Shown in pieces: positions 1 to 9,780 of a DNA stretch of 64,000 nucleotides. Positions within the stretch are counted from its first letter, which is position 1. Each line of letters starts with the position of its first letter. A program made the position numbers and the translations under genes. The stretch lies in assembly GCF_030272615.1 (NCBI RefSeq), contig NC_081412.1:142558247-142622246 (forward strand). The letters run 5' to 3'. This DNA comes from Cryptomeria japonica (Eukaryota; Streptophyta; Pinopsida; Cupressales; Cupressaceae). A model generated the notes under the pieces. The model had not been told where the DNA came from, did not search any database, and saw nothing but the letters and a program-made list of their open reading frames with translations.

Positions 1-771
1 AATGATGTTATTTCATATATTCAAGATTGTACCGCATGTGCTATTGCTAAGCCTGCCAATCGTAAACTTGGGCTGTACTCACCACTTCCTATTCCTGAAA
101 AACCTTGGCACTCAGTTTCTATGGACTTTATGTTTGGTCTTCCTACCACCAAAAGAGGCCATGATTGTGTGTATGTTGTGGTAGATAGGTTCTCGAAAAT
201 GGTAGTGAAAGTGGCATGTAAAAAAATAATTTCCGCAGAGGACACTGCAAAGCTATTCTTTGAATACATTTGGGTTCATATTGGTCTACCGAATACCATT
301 ATCTCGGATAGAGACAGTAGGTTTCTTAGTAAGTTCTGGTCTACACTATGGGAAAAGATGGACACAAAATTGACAAAGTCTACTGCTTTCCACCCTCAAA
401 TAGATGGCCAAACAGAGGTAGTGAATCGGATGATCATACACATCCTACGAATGTACCACTCAAAACATCCTCGCACATGGGATGAAGGTCTTCCATATGT
501 TCAACATAGCTACAACAGGGCAATTCACAGTTCAACTAGCCACAACCCATTTGAGGTTTGTCTTGGTTATCAACCACTTGGACCCATGGACGTTGCCATA
601 CCACTTATTCAACCTGATCTGGTTCCACATGTTGGTAAGGAGGAAGATAAGGCAACCCAGTTCATCGATAGAATTCATCATCTACAACAACAAGTTCATG
701 AAATTTTAGAACACACCAATAAGAAGTATAAGGAGAGACATGATGAGCATCGTACTCCTCATAATTTTTAA
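1..771 (+). pseudogene. gypsy integrase, partial, open from the window edge to an in-frame stop
   Basis: This is the integrase portion of the gypsy polyprotein. It would insert the double-stranded cDNA copy into the genome. The reading frame is open from base 1, so the real start lies outside the window; the ATG at 121 is internal, inside the conserved SVSMDF segment. The N-terminal zinc finger keeps only its second CxxC. The core keeps the three acidic positions in MDF, SDRD and the glutamate following DGQT. The C-terminal part after EEDKATQFIDRIHHLQQQ is helical. Termination at 769-771 falls before the VGDKVWL segment that normally continues the protein, so this end is a nonsense mutation rather than a natural terminus. 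Confidence 0.85.
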
Positions 772-1235
772 GTCGGGGACAAGGTGTGGTTGCATATCCA
801 GAAGGAACGATTGCAAGGTGCCAATAGGAAGCTTCATCCTCTACGTTATGGGCCATACACCATCATCAAGCAAGTTGGTGATAATGCTTTTGAGCTTAAT
901 TTACCTCCATTTCCGGGTCTCCATCCAGTCTTCAATGTGTAACTCTTGAAGCCATATTTTCCTCCACTATTAGATGTTGAAGATGTGGCAGAAACAATCT
1001 CCACTACAGAATTGAATCCAAAAGGAGCTACCCCATTCCAATGTGATCAAATTGTGGACACCATGGTGAAAACACTTAAACAACAGTAGATTTACTTGTA
1101 CAAAGTGGTTCGAGCAGGGCAGATTGCTCAACAAGGAAAGTGGTTTACCAGAGAGTAGCTTCAAGAATGTTTTCCTCATCTCATTCAAAGTGTTGATGCA
1201 ATGGGGCACATTGCTTTCCAAGGGGGGAGTAATGA
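1..1235 (+). mobile_element. Ty3/gypsy retrotransposon, 3' part (integrase and tail), decayed
   Basis: Reading in frame from the window edge, the translation gives the end of the integrase zinc finger (DCTACAIAKP, with the CxxC pair), then the catalytic core: MDFMFGLP, VDRFSKM, SDRDSRF and STAFHPQIDGQTEVVNR. These correspond to the D, D and E regions of retroviral-type integrases. An in-frame TAA at 769-771 ends the longest open stretch. The same frame continues with a C-terminal region (VGDKVWLHIQ, RYGPYTIIKQVGDNAFEL) and a chromodomain-like tail, cut by TAA at 940-942 and TAG at about 1087 and 1156. A purine-rich tract near 1218-1230 is a plausible polypurine tract, and an LTR should begin just after it. 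Upstream gag, protease and reverse transcriptase lie outside the window. At least three in-frame stops make this copy non-functional. Confidence 0.9.
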
Positions 1236-1720
1236 TCAGAAGAAAAATTGAATTATATTTTTTAGTTTGTTTATATCTTAGTAAATTGCATTTTTTAAGG
1301 TCTTGTGGCCATTTTTAGGCCTAGCAAGCAATGATTCTTATTTCAAAATCTCATCTACAACTCTTGGAGAACTTTCCAATGAGTTAAACAGATCGTAATT
1401 TTGAGTCCCGAGCAGAGAGTTATGCCTAGTTGAAGTTAGGATAAAATTTCATATAGTTTTTTGAAAATTTCTTAGTTTTTAGATTTTATTATGTAATGAA
1501 CAAATGTGACTGTTGGACTTCGATTCTCAAGAGGTTTTTGTGACCCTTGGAATCTCGTGAACTTCTATATGTTGGATTTTCGAATGGAATAGATTACTTT
1601 TTGGCTTGCTTCAATTCCATGCTTTCTGGTTCTTGTAAACAGAATTTACAATACCACAGGTTCTCACTCAGATATTGCCATCCGAATCCATAATTCGGAT
1701 CATTAACCATTGTTGTACCA
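1231..1720 (+). repeat. Possible 3' LTR of the gypsy element (end uncertain)
   Basis: An LTR is expected directly after the purine-rich tract at 1218-1230, where the sequence reads TGATCAGAAG. No second LTR is available for comparison, so the right boundary is a guess based on CA-ending candidates near 1710. No coding potential was seen here. Confidence 0.35.
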
Positions 1721-2019
1721 TGAGCTTACACTTCCCAAAATAAATTCTTAACTCACCATTTCTTTATCCCATTCTGAATCTTGCTTTACATATTCACTTT
1801 CATCTTGTCTTTGATTTTGGAGCTTTCCTTCTTTCTTAACTTGCTGCTGCATCTTGCTATTTTTTTCTCTACTTATTTTCTTGATACTTCACCTACGACT
1901 TCTCTCTTTTTCTTCAGCCTCATCTTTTGGCACCCACATTCTTCTTGTTACCTTGTCACCTATTTGTCCCAGAACCCTTTGAACATATTAACTAACCTCC
2001 TCTACCTAGATCTTTTAGG

Positions 2020-2031
2020 GCTCTAATACCA
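2020..2031 (-). other. tRNA-Met-type primer binding site, relic
   Basis: On the minus strand the sequence reads TGGTATTAGAGC, one base off the plant retroelement primer binding site TGGTATCAGAGC. The preceding bases on that strand end in CA (CCCATCA), as expected for the end of a 5' LTR lying to the right. This suggests the 5' end of another, oppositely oriented LTR element, but no matching gag could be recognised. Confidence 0.4.
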
Positions 2032-3415
2032 AATGATGGGTGACGATTTTCAAAACAATGACAAGTGATGACTATCAACAGTCCAAACTCCACAAACTAT
2101 TCCTGTTAGCAAAGGTGACAGGAACTTTAAACTCTAAGCAACTTCTAGTTCCTAGAAAATTAACTTATACATATGAACAGATGCGACAGGAACATTAGAT
2201 TTAAACAGATCCACAAATGGTACATGGTCAACCTAGAAATGGGAGCAACAAAATAGAATTTCATTTATTTGTGTAAATGAGGACAAAATTGTCTATAGAG
2301 CATTGACAATACTCTCCTATCTATTCGACCCAAGCAAGGTCTGATTCGTACGTTTGATTCTCTTGAATCCTCTGACTGGTTCCTCAGTGAACCATGGTCA
2401 CACCTCCCAATTAACTCTTTGCTTCAACCTCAAATCAGACCTCCTTGTCTCCACACTATGTCATAGAGCTCTTGCAAGCCATTCTGTCAGGCTAGATCAT
2501 ATTCACTATCCTAATTGGTCTTCTACAAAATGATATTACTTCTCCCTACCCATTCCCCCTTTGCCATCCTCTGTTTTTACTCCGATCCAAAAATAAATTG
2601 ATGTCATATTTTCCTAATTGATTCTTCTTCAATGGTCCAAGCTCTATCTTCAGGTCTTTAGATTCAAAAACTCCTCTTTTCCTCTATTCAATCTTCTACA
2701 ATCTTACTTCAAACCATTATGCTTTTGTCTTCCACCTCCGATCGTTGCCATTGTGTCACCCTCTGCTATCTCTTCCATTCTCGTTTCCAAAACAGTGATA
2801 AAGAACCTCTAAACAATATGTTCGGTACCATTTCTCCTCAACGTCCATAATAGCTACGTCCTCAGAAACTAAATCTAGCATCTCAGCGAAGTCAAATTAA
2901 ACTAAGATTAACAAAAACAAATTAGGGAAACAAGAAAAATAAAAGAAACTGCCTGATGCTCCTGCATCATAGTCATTCACCAACAACTTTTCTTCAAGGA
3001 CCTTGCATATTTCTCAAATGTCTTTGGAAATTATTTTCCATCATAAAATATCCCACCTATTACCCACACTCCCTTGGAATCCCTATATTAAATAAGAAAA
3101 ATTGGACATGATTGTTGCATTATTGGCCCATGTCTATCAACAATAAAATTTACACTGACAAAAAGACAAAACAAGTATCAACCTATCAAGCTTAAGTTTA
3201 GCAATTATTTGGCATCCTAGTTAAGATGTTTCAATAATACCAAAAGTCAAATTCAAAATGTCATTATTCTCATAATTTTTCAACATTTAATCTTGCCTAG
3301 GCCCAGTGAATCTCATCTAGAGTAGCCATCTTGTGCATATCTAGCAATGGCTGCATTCCATAGGATGACATCTCTTTGAAGTATTTTATAAAAAAGATTC
3401 ACATATTTGTAGGAA
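2032..3415. other. Non-coding AT-rich stretch
   Basis: No protein-family resemblance was seen in either strand. Part of it may be an LTR belonging to the primer-site relic at 2020-2031, but no second copy is available to define it. Confidence 0.4.
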
Positions 3416-3419
3416 TGGC

Positions 3420-3616
3420 TTAAATCACACACATTAAGCTTATATTTCTAGGTTTAAAAGAGTTAAACATCCAGAGTTGACTGACATTTTTTTGGCTTAA
3501 TATGTTGCTTAAGGTGTGTGGTCACACTAAGAATACACTTCTAGACTTAAAAGCATTAGACACTTAGAGTTGACTAACATTCTTTAAACTTAATTTATGT
3601 TGCTCAGTGTGTGGGG
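3420..3616 (+). repeat. Two diverged tandem copies of a ~100 bp unit
   Basis: Both copies share the order 'taggtttaaaag / tagacttaaaag', 'agagttgact(g/a)aca', a T-rich stretch with 'cttaat', and 'atgttgct...gtgtgtgg'. A third, inverted copy lies at 5715-5813. The inverted pair brackets about 2.1 kb of AT-rich DNA. Confidence 0.6.
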
Positions 3617-5714
3617 TTTAAAGCTGACCCATACGAACTAATGTGTCTGATTTTGTATACTTGACGATCAAAATATTTCCAACTATAATATCTAATAAAA
3701 TAAGCACCCATACGTTGCATGCATGGTACAGGCATTTTTCCCTTACGACTGCCAATTAGATTTGCTTGAAACTTTCTAAAGTCTTCTTTTCTTTTATGAA
3801 AACATGTCAGCATACATAGATGTCGACATCTCAGTCTTTACATAATAGATTACAACATTTCGAATAAACAGACATCTAAAGTCTTTTCAACAATATCATT
3901 TTGTGTATATCTTACAGTCATGGCATTCAATGAGACCACATTCTTTCGAGGTGTTATATCAGTCGTTTTGTGTATAACTTGCTTAAAAATGTGAACTCGT
4001 CCATAATTATTTACCAGTCGACATTTTGAGATGATGTGTGGGTCTTTGTGTATGAATGCTTGTATCCTTTTCTACGTTGCAAGGATAAAATAGTGTGTAT
4101 GCTGGTTGAGAATGCAATTCCACTAAAATACCATGACAATTCTTTAAATGCATGCTCAATCTTTTTAAACTTCCTCTATGCATTGAATTATATCCATACC
4201 TTCAATTATATTTTATTAAGAATGCCTAATCTTAAATTATTTGTCTTTAGGCTAATACTATTGGAATCGATTGAACCCAATTTTCATTAACTAGTTATTA
4301 TTCAATTTCTTTTCCATCAATTATATGGATGAATTTTTTCTTTCCATACTTTTTTTATAATTTTTCAATAGTTAAGATGCATATTACCGAATTTCTGGAT
4401 CCACTTTCTACATGAGTTATTTTAGGCAAATTTTTAAGTCATTAAAATAATATTTAGTCTTGTTCATTAAAATATTTTGATGCTAATTAATTAATCAATT
4501 TAGATTTAAAAGAAATAAGTACTCCACATTTAATAAAGACTTAATATTCAAATTTTTGTCTTCTATATCTTATAATTTTCATTAGAATAAAGTTAAAACA
4601 ATATAAAATAATTAACTAATATAACTCAAATTGAATATTGAAGAATGAATTATGACATAATTTTTTTTTTGCATTTTAATTTTTTTTCTATATTTATTAT
4701 AACACATGTAATGAAAAAATAAATAATAATTTTAATAATTATGATTTTATTGTAATCTTATTGGTGGAATACTTCTATCCATATGGATTGTACAAAATTG
4801 TAATAAATTATCAAATTAGATTGTTTTATTATTATTATTTTCTTAACTAATTCTTGAACAATTATATTATTATTTTCTTAACTATTATTATTATTATACA
4901 TTCTTGAATTAGGTTTATGCACAAATACAATGTTGTTCAAGATTTCTTGTAACCATTTTTTTTCTTAAATGTTTAGACTATTTCATTTTTCCTTTCCTTT
5001 TCCTTTTCAAATTTTTTAAAAATGTTCATATGTGCCATGAAAATATTTAGGGTTTCTTGGGTTTTCATATCTTTGTAGAGGCAAATGTGAAAGATATGCA
5101 CAAAAATAAATGTTCTATTACCATAATTCAATTTTTTTGGTGCTCTCTATATATAGTTTTAGTTAGGTTAAGGTTATCCTCATACAATTTAATAATATTA
5201 AATTTTGTAATAAAATATTATTATTAATATATGTTAATAATAATAATAATAATAATATATTTACAATAATAATATTTTAGTTATTATAGTATTAAAATTA
5301 TTTATTTTAGTTGGGTAGGGTTATCTTGTACTCTAACAATTGTAAATGGAATATAATTGAATATTATTACAATGTATCTTACCCTTCTAATACAACACCA
5401 TTGCTTAAGCTTAAAATTAAAATTAAAATCAAATTACAATACATATAATCATATAATCCAAAGTTACAATTACATTGACAATTCCTATTTCTATTTTATA
5501 TATAATTATCTTATTATATTTATTACTTATCTTATTACAATATTAAAATGGAAAGTACCCGCCACTACATGGCACTTGTTGTTTGTGCTTTTAGATTGTT
5601 TCTTTTTAGCTTTCCTTTAGATAGATTTTTCACTTGTATTGAATTTGGTGAGCTATAATTATTGCATGCAATTACATGATTCACAAAGAAACATACAATT
5701 TGGGCTAGGCTTAA
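3617..5714. other. AT-rich non-coding DNA with TAA/TTA microsatellites
   Basis: Very AT-rich DNA with short TAA/ATT runs near 4830-4900 and 5220-5270. Small open frames here are not conserved-looking and have simple composition. It lies between the inverted copies of the ~100 bp repeat. No gene is supported. Confidence 0.5.
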
Positions 5715-5813
5715 ACAACACACACTAAGAAAGATGTTAAGTCTAGATAATGTTAGTCAATTATGAGTGTTTACCACTTTTAAGTCTAAAAGTGTATTCT
5801 TAATGTGACCACA
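5715..5813 (-). repeat. Inverted copy of the ~100 bp repeat
   Basis: Its reverse complement reads TGTGGTCACATTAAGAATAC..., matching the segment starting near 3518 (gtggtcacactaagaatac) and continuing through 'actttagacttaaaag' and 'gactaacatt'. It directly abuts the left edge of the minus-strand copia LTR, so it may be the flank that copia inserted into. Confidence 0.6.
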
Positions 5814-7056
5814 TATTAGACAGTTCAAATAACAAGAAGACAACTGAGAGGGGTGGGGAGGGTGAATCAATTGTCTCAGATTACCGAAACCTTAATCAAT
5901 TTAAAACTTTAATACTAGAACCCAAAATATTAATACCTGAATGCTTAAACCAAATACCAGAATAGCAGATAAACTAATTAAGAATAAACAACAATCAAAG
6001 AATAAATACCATCCACATGACACCAAGATTTGTACGTGGAAAACCTGGTAAATGGAAAAATCATGGTGAGAAGCCTACACACAGTCAGATAATACTTATG
6101 CAGTAAGTATGTGAATTACAATTGAGGGGCCTCCACTTGCAACAAAGCCAACATACTAGAGCGCACTTCTTATCGCAAAAGGAGTCTCACTGACTACATA
6201 GAAATCCAGACTAAAATCCGGAAGAATGAATGAACTGCAAAGATAGCATCTCCTATGTCTGAGTATAGTTTTGGTTAAGCTCAATACCAGAGGACTGAAT
6301 CCTCTTACATAAATCCAACTCAATCTCCAATGATCGACCAAATCCTCTGCCTGAATGATATTACATTATTCTCTCATTACATATCCATATCCCTTTCCTA
6401 TTACATGATTATCTACAATGAGATCTTACATCATATATATACAAACCCTTGACCATAAACAATCAGGTCAGCCACTAGACAATAATACAATTACATAATT
6501 ACAAAAAATGTCAGCCTATGACCAAACAAATAATATCCAACCCATAAGACATCTCGAAAACACATCGAGAGGTCCAATCCACATGTTACATTAAGCTGGT
6601 CCATAACCTAGATACATCGGGACCCAAATTAGGTCCACACACGCTAAAGAAATAATCTTCGCCAACCAAGTCTTGAACATGATCACCATCAGCATCTTGA
6701 ATCCATACTAGAAGCCACACCAACACCACTTATGCATATCATCAAAGATCTTCATCAAAGCTCTATCGGTGAAACCCTCGCAGGAACCACAAACCAAGCT
6801 TTCTAGCAAGCAGAATAGAATTCGATCACCAGATCAAAATCAACTGACTGAATATGAACATGAATAGCATGAATAATCCAATCCCATAACCCAAACATAC
6901 TGGAGCATACTGGATCATATTGGATCCAATCCAACCAGAAACCACACAACCTATTGGGACCAAAAGGGTGCCGGTAAAGTAGCCAAAACAACTAGTGTTG
7001 ACATCAATGACAAAACATCAATGCAACACATAATCAAATTCTCCAAATGGCCAACA
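5814..7056 (-). repeat. 3' LTR of the minus-strand copia element
   Basis: On the minus strand it begins TGTTGGCCATTTGG at 7056, directly after a GGGGGAGAT polypurine tract (7057-7066), and ends near 5814 in ...CTAATA, the same last six bases as the plus-strand LTR. Shared internal blocks include TTTCCACGTACAAAT (around 6030), GTAAGATCT after a TATA-like run, and CTCAGTTGTCTTC near the end. Length is about 1.24 kb. The exact right end of the element is uncertain because no second LTR is present. Confidence 0.7.
6434..6441 (-). promoter_or_regulatory. TATA-like element in copia LTR
   Basis: TATATATA followed on the minus strand by GATGTAAGATCTCATTG. The plus-strand LTR has the equivalent TATAAAT followed by GTAAGATCT, so the spacing and downstream block are conserved between copies. 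Confidence 0.4.
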
Positions 7057-7325
7057 ATCTCCCCCTTTGGTATTGATGGCAATACTAGATGTGAAAAACA
7101 TCTAGGTACCAAGAAATGCCAAACAAGTCTCCCCCAATGGAAGACAACCAACAATCTCCCACTGAAAGATATAGCAATGAAGTTCTGAAGCAAAAACCAA
7201 AATCCTCCTGTGAATGATATCTTTGTAAAGCTCTATTTTTCACATATATCTCTCTCCCTTTGACATCAATGCCAGAAATCTGACATAAATATCAAAGAAA
7301 AAATATAAACCACTAAATCACAAGG

Positions 7326-8261
7326 CTAACTACTCCCCCTGAGCAGTAGCATCCCCACATCAGTTTCATAATCAATGATATCTCTGATAATGCATACCGA
7401 ACTGATGCCAAATAACATTAATCGGTTCTCTGTCAGAGGGGAAGAAAACCCTAACCTGTCTGTCAGGTACTCAAATGATTCTTTAGGCAAAGGTTTAGTG
7501 AAAATATCTGCAATCTGCTCTTTAGTGTTCACATAATCCAATCTAACTTCATTTTCTTCCACCTTCTCCTTCAAAAAGTTATACTTGATAGATATGTGCT
7601 TTGTCTTCGAATGAAATACCAAATTCTTTGATATGTCAATAGCAACAGAGTTATCACAGTGAATAACTATCGGTCCAGTGCAATGCACTTTGATATCCTT
7701 CAACATTTTCTTCATCCATAGAACCTGTGTATAGTTAGTAGTAGTAGCAACATACTCAGCTTCAACAATAGATAAAGAAGTACATGATTGTTTCTTGTTG
7801 ATCCATGAAACCAACTTCTTTCCAAGAAAGAAATCTCCATCGAAAGTACTATTTTGGTCATCAACATCTCCAGCCCAATCAGCATCTATATATGCACAAA
7901 AAATAAAGTCATCGTCCTTAGGGTACCACAAACCATATTCAGATGTACCTTGCAAGTATCTAAAAATTCTTTTCACCGCACTCTCATAATTTTCTCTAGG
8001 ATCACTCTGATATCTTAATGCAATACAAACAACATTCATTATGTCAGTCCTAGTCTAATTCAAATAAATCAGACCTTCAATCATAGATTTGTATCTTGTA
8101 GGATTTACTGGTGCAGAAACATCTTTTCTTGTCAATTTCTCACTTGTAACCATAGGAGTACTTACCGGTTTAGAGTCTCCCATACCAAATTTCTTCAACA
8201 ATTCCCTAGCATACTTAGTTTGATAGATGAAAATACCTTTATCTATCTGAGTAATCTGCAA
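7326..8261 (-). pseudogene. copia reverse transcriptase end and RNase H, two broken parts
   Basis: The segment 8055-8261 (minus) encodes the end of the reverse transcriptase region (KGIFIYQTKYARELLKKFGM, VNPTRYKSMIEGLIYLN) and stops at a TAG where the family normally continues into a TRPDI-like motif. The segment 7326-8039 resumes in the same order (ALRYQSDPRENYESAVKRI, RYLQGTSEYGLWYP) and continues into RNase H. RNase H has YIDADWAGDVDD, AEYVATTTNYTQVLW, CDNSVAIDISKN and HSKTKHISIKYNFLKE, then the conserved EQIADIFTKPLPKE. The final 30 or so residues run past the usual end. The plus-strand copy at 23312-24307 has the same motifs in the same order. Confidence 0.88.
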
Positions 8262-8499
8262 ACCTGAAAAAAAAATTCATTTCCCCAATCATAGACATTT
8301 CAATTTTTTTCTCCATATTCTTAGAAAATTACATGCATTACTTATCTTCTCCTCCAAAAATGATGTGGTAAAAAAATACTTCAATAATCAATATATCATC
8401 ACTAGCGACCTTATAATATAAATTACTGTCAGCATTACCCTCAATAAAACCAAGCTTCAAAATATATTTATCCAACCTTGCATACCAAGCTCTAGGTGC

Positions 8500-9012
8500 C
8501 TATTTCAATCCATATAAACCTTTCCTTAACCCGCAAACCATGTTTTTATCATTTGAAAGTGAAAAACCATTAGGTTGCTTAATATAAACTTCCTCATCAA
8601 GATCCCCATTCAAAAATGCACACTTGACATCTATCTGATAAACCTTATAGTTCTTATGTGTAGCATGGGCAAGAAATAATCTTATAGCTTCAATACTAGC
8701 TATAGGTGCAAAAGTCTCTCCATAATCAATTCCTTCCTTCTGAGAATATCCTTTACAAACCAATCTAGCCTTATTCCTTACAAATTGACCATCTTCATTC
8801 AATTCATTCCTGAAAACCCATTTAGTTCCAATAAAATTCTTATTTTTAGGCCGAGGAACTAAAGTCCATGTGTTATTCTTCTCAATTTGATCTAATTCTT
8901 CTTCCATAGCTTTCAACCAACATTCATCTTTACATGCTTCAATTACTGATACCGATTCAACTTCAGAAATTAAACATACCTCATTAGTTGTCAGTCTTCT
9001 TCTTGTCACCAC
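8500..9012 (-). pseudogene. copia reverse transcriptase, N-terminal half
   Basis: The minus-strand frame encodes the start of the copia reverse transcriptase: [76 protein letters not shown] and [20 protein letters not shown], with the first catalytic aspartate in IDVKCAFL. It stops at a TAG where the family reads GLYGLKQAPR. The catalytic YVDD region (about 8265-8495) is degraded and not open in any frame. Confidence 0.88.
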
Positions 9013-9181
9013 TCTATTGTTCTTATCCCCAATGATATAATCTTCTCAATGATTCAATCTCACATACCTCAGAGTCTTCTGACTCTCTGTTCCTCTTGTC
9101 AATTCTGCAGTTACTGTTGAATTTTTTGATGCTGTCAAAGTAACTGGTTCAACATTCTATTCTGGTAAAGGTGTTACCGGT

Positions 9182-9382
9182 TCAGTTATGATCATTTTGC
9201 TCATAAACTCTAATTTGACCTTTATTCAGCTCATCCAACTTGGCATTAGCACTCTCCACAATTCTCTGCAGTCTCCTGTTATAACATCTATATGCTTTTC
9301 TTTCATTGGAATAACCAAGAAATATGCCTTCATCATATCTAGGATCAAATTTTCCAATGGTATCATCTCTCCTGATATAACA
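9182..9382 (-). pseudogene. copia integrase C-terminal fragment
   Basis: The minus-strand residues CYIRRDDTIGKFD, YDEGIFLGYS, RKAYRCYN and RLQRIVESANAKLDE correspond to the end of the copia integrase. Residues further upstream in this frame come from the flanking GTACGC-repeat DNA and are not copia. The break coincides with the start of the GGGTATGTGCAC motif at 9383, so the integrase was interrupted by another insertion or a rearrangement. Confidence 0.8.
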
Positions 9383-9425
9383 GGGTATGTGCACAAAGAT
9401 GGTGGTCAGAAAAGTGGACACCACC
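9383..9425 (+). repeat. Left terminal motif of a putative outer inverted-repeat element
   Basis: GGGTATGTGCACAAAGATGG, followed by TGGTCAGAAAAGTGGACACC. The reverse complement of 31240-31304 begins GGGTAAATGCACAAAGATGG and also reaches AAGTGGACAC after a short insertion. The first ten bases also match both ends of the 15076-28533 element. Confidence 0.55.
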
Positions 9426-9447
9426 CAAAAAAAACATGGAAAAAAAA

Positions 9448-9660
9448 GCAGCACGTACGCGTTTTTAAAATTTGAAATTCTCGCGTACGCGCTTAGGTTT
9501 GTTCTTCCCGATCCTAGAGAAGGTAGTGCGTACACGCTGCTTTTAGGAAAATGAGCACGTACGCGCTATGCCTAGGAAAATGATCGCATATGCACTGCTT
9601 ATAGGAAAATGAGCGTGTACGTGCTAATAATCCAAATATAACCACGTACGTGGTGCCTGA
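9448..9660 (+). repeat. Degenerate tandem repeat with GTACGC core, subterminal
   Basis: About six diverged units of roughly 35-40 bp, each with a GCGTACGCGCT-like core (cgtacgcg, gcgtacac, cgtacgcg, cgcatatg, cgtgtacg, cgtacgtg). In the middle units the core follows 'taggaaaatgag'. Related units in the same orientation occur at 30303-30440. The cores are near-palindromic, as in the subterminal repeats where many DNA transposases bind. Confidence 0.6.
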
Positions 9661-9780
9661 TAAAAAAAGTTTTAAAAAAAAAACTGGGTCTCATTTACCC
9701 GTGAATAGCACGTTTTTACTTCATTTTTTTTCATTTCCTCTCCTAAACCACGAACGGGGTGCTAGATTTGTCCTCAAGCT

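Larger units (their letters stand above)
5814..9382 (-). mobile_element. Ty1/copia retrotransposon, minus strand, 5' part missing
   Basis: Read on the minus strand, the order is integrase C-terminus, reverse transcriptase, RNase H, a region with repeated purine tracts, a polypurine tract and a 3' LTR: the Ty1/copia order. Coding parts carry several in-frame stops and indels. The integrase is cut off at about 9382, exactly where the motif GGGTATGTGCAC starts. The LTR shares its promoter-region and terminal motifs with the plus-strand copia LTR at 24670-25695, so both copies belong to one family. No 5' LTR or gag is present to its right. Confidence 0.9.

Noticed and set aside
3604-3813. 69-codon minus-strand open frame
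   Set aside because: Overlaps the ~100 bp repeat edge and shows no recognisable domain.
5357-5620. 87-codon plus-strand open frame rich in Asn, Ile, Leu and Tyr
   Set aside because: Composition follows the AT-rich DNA; no domain.
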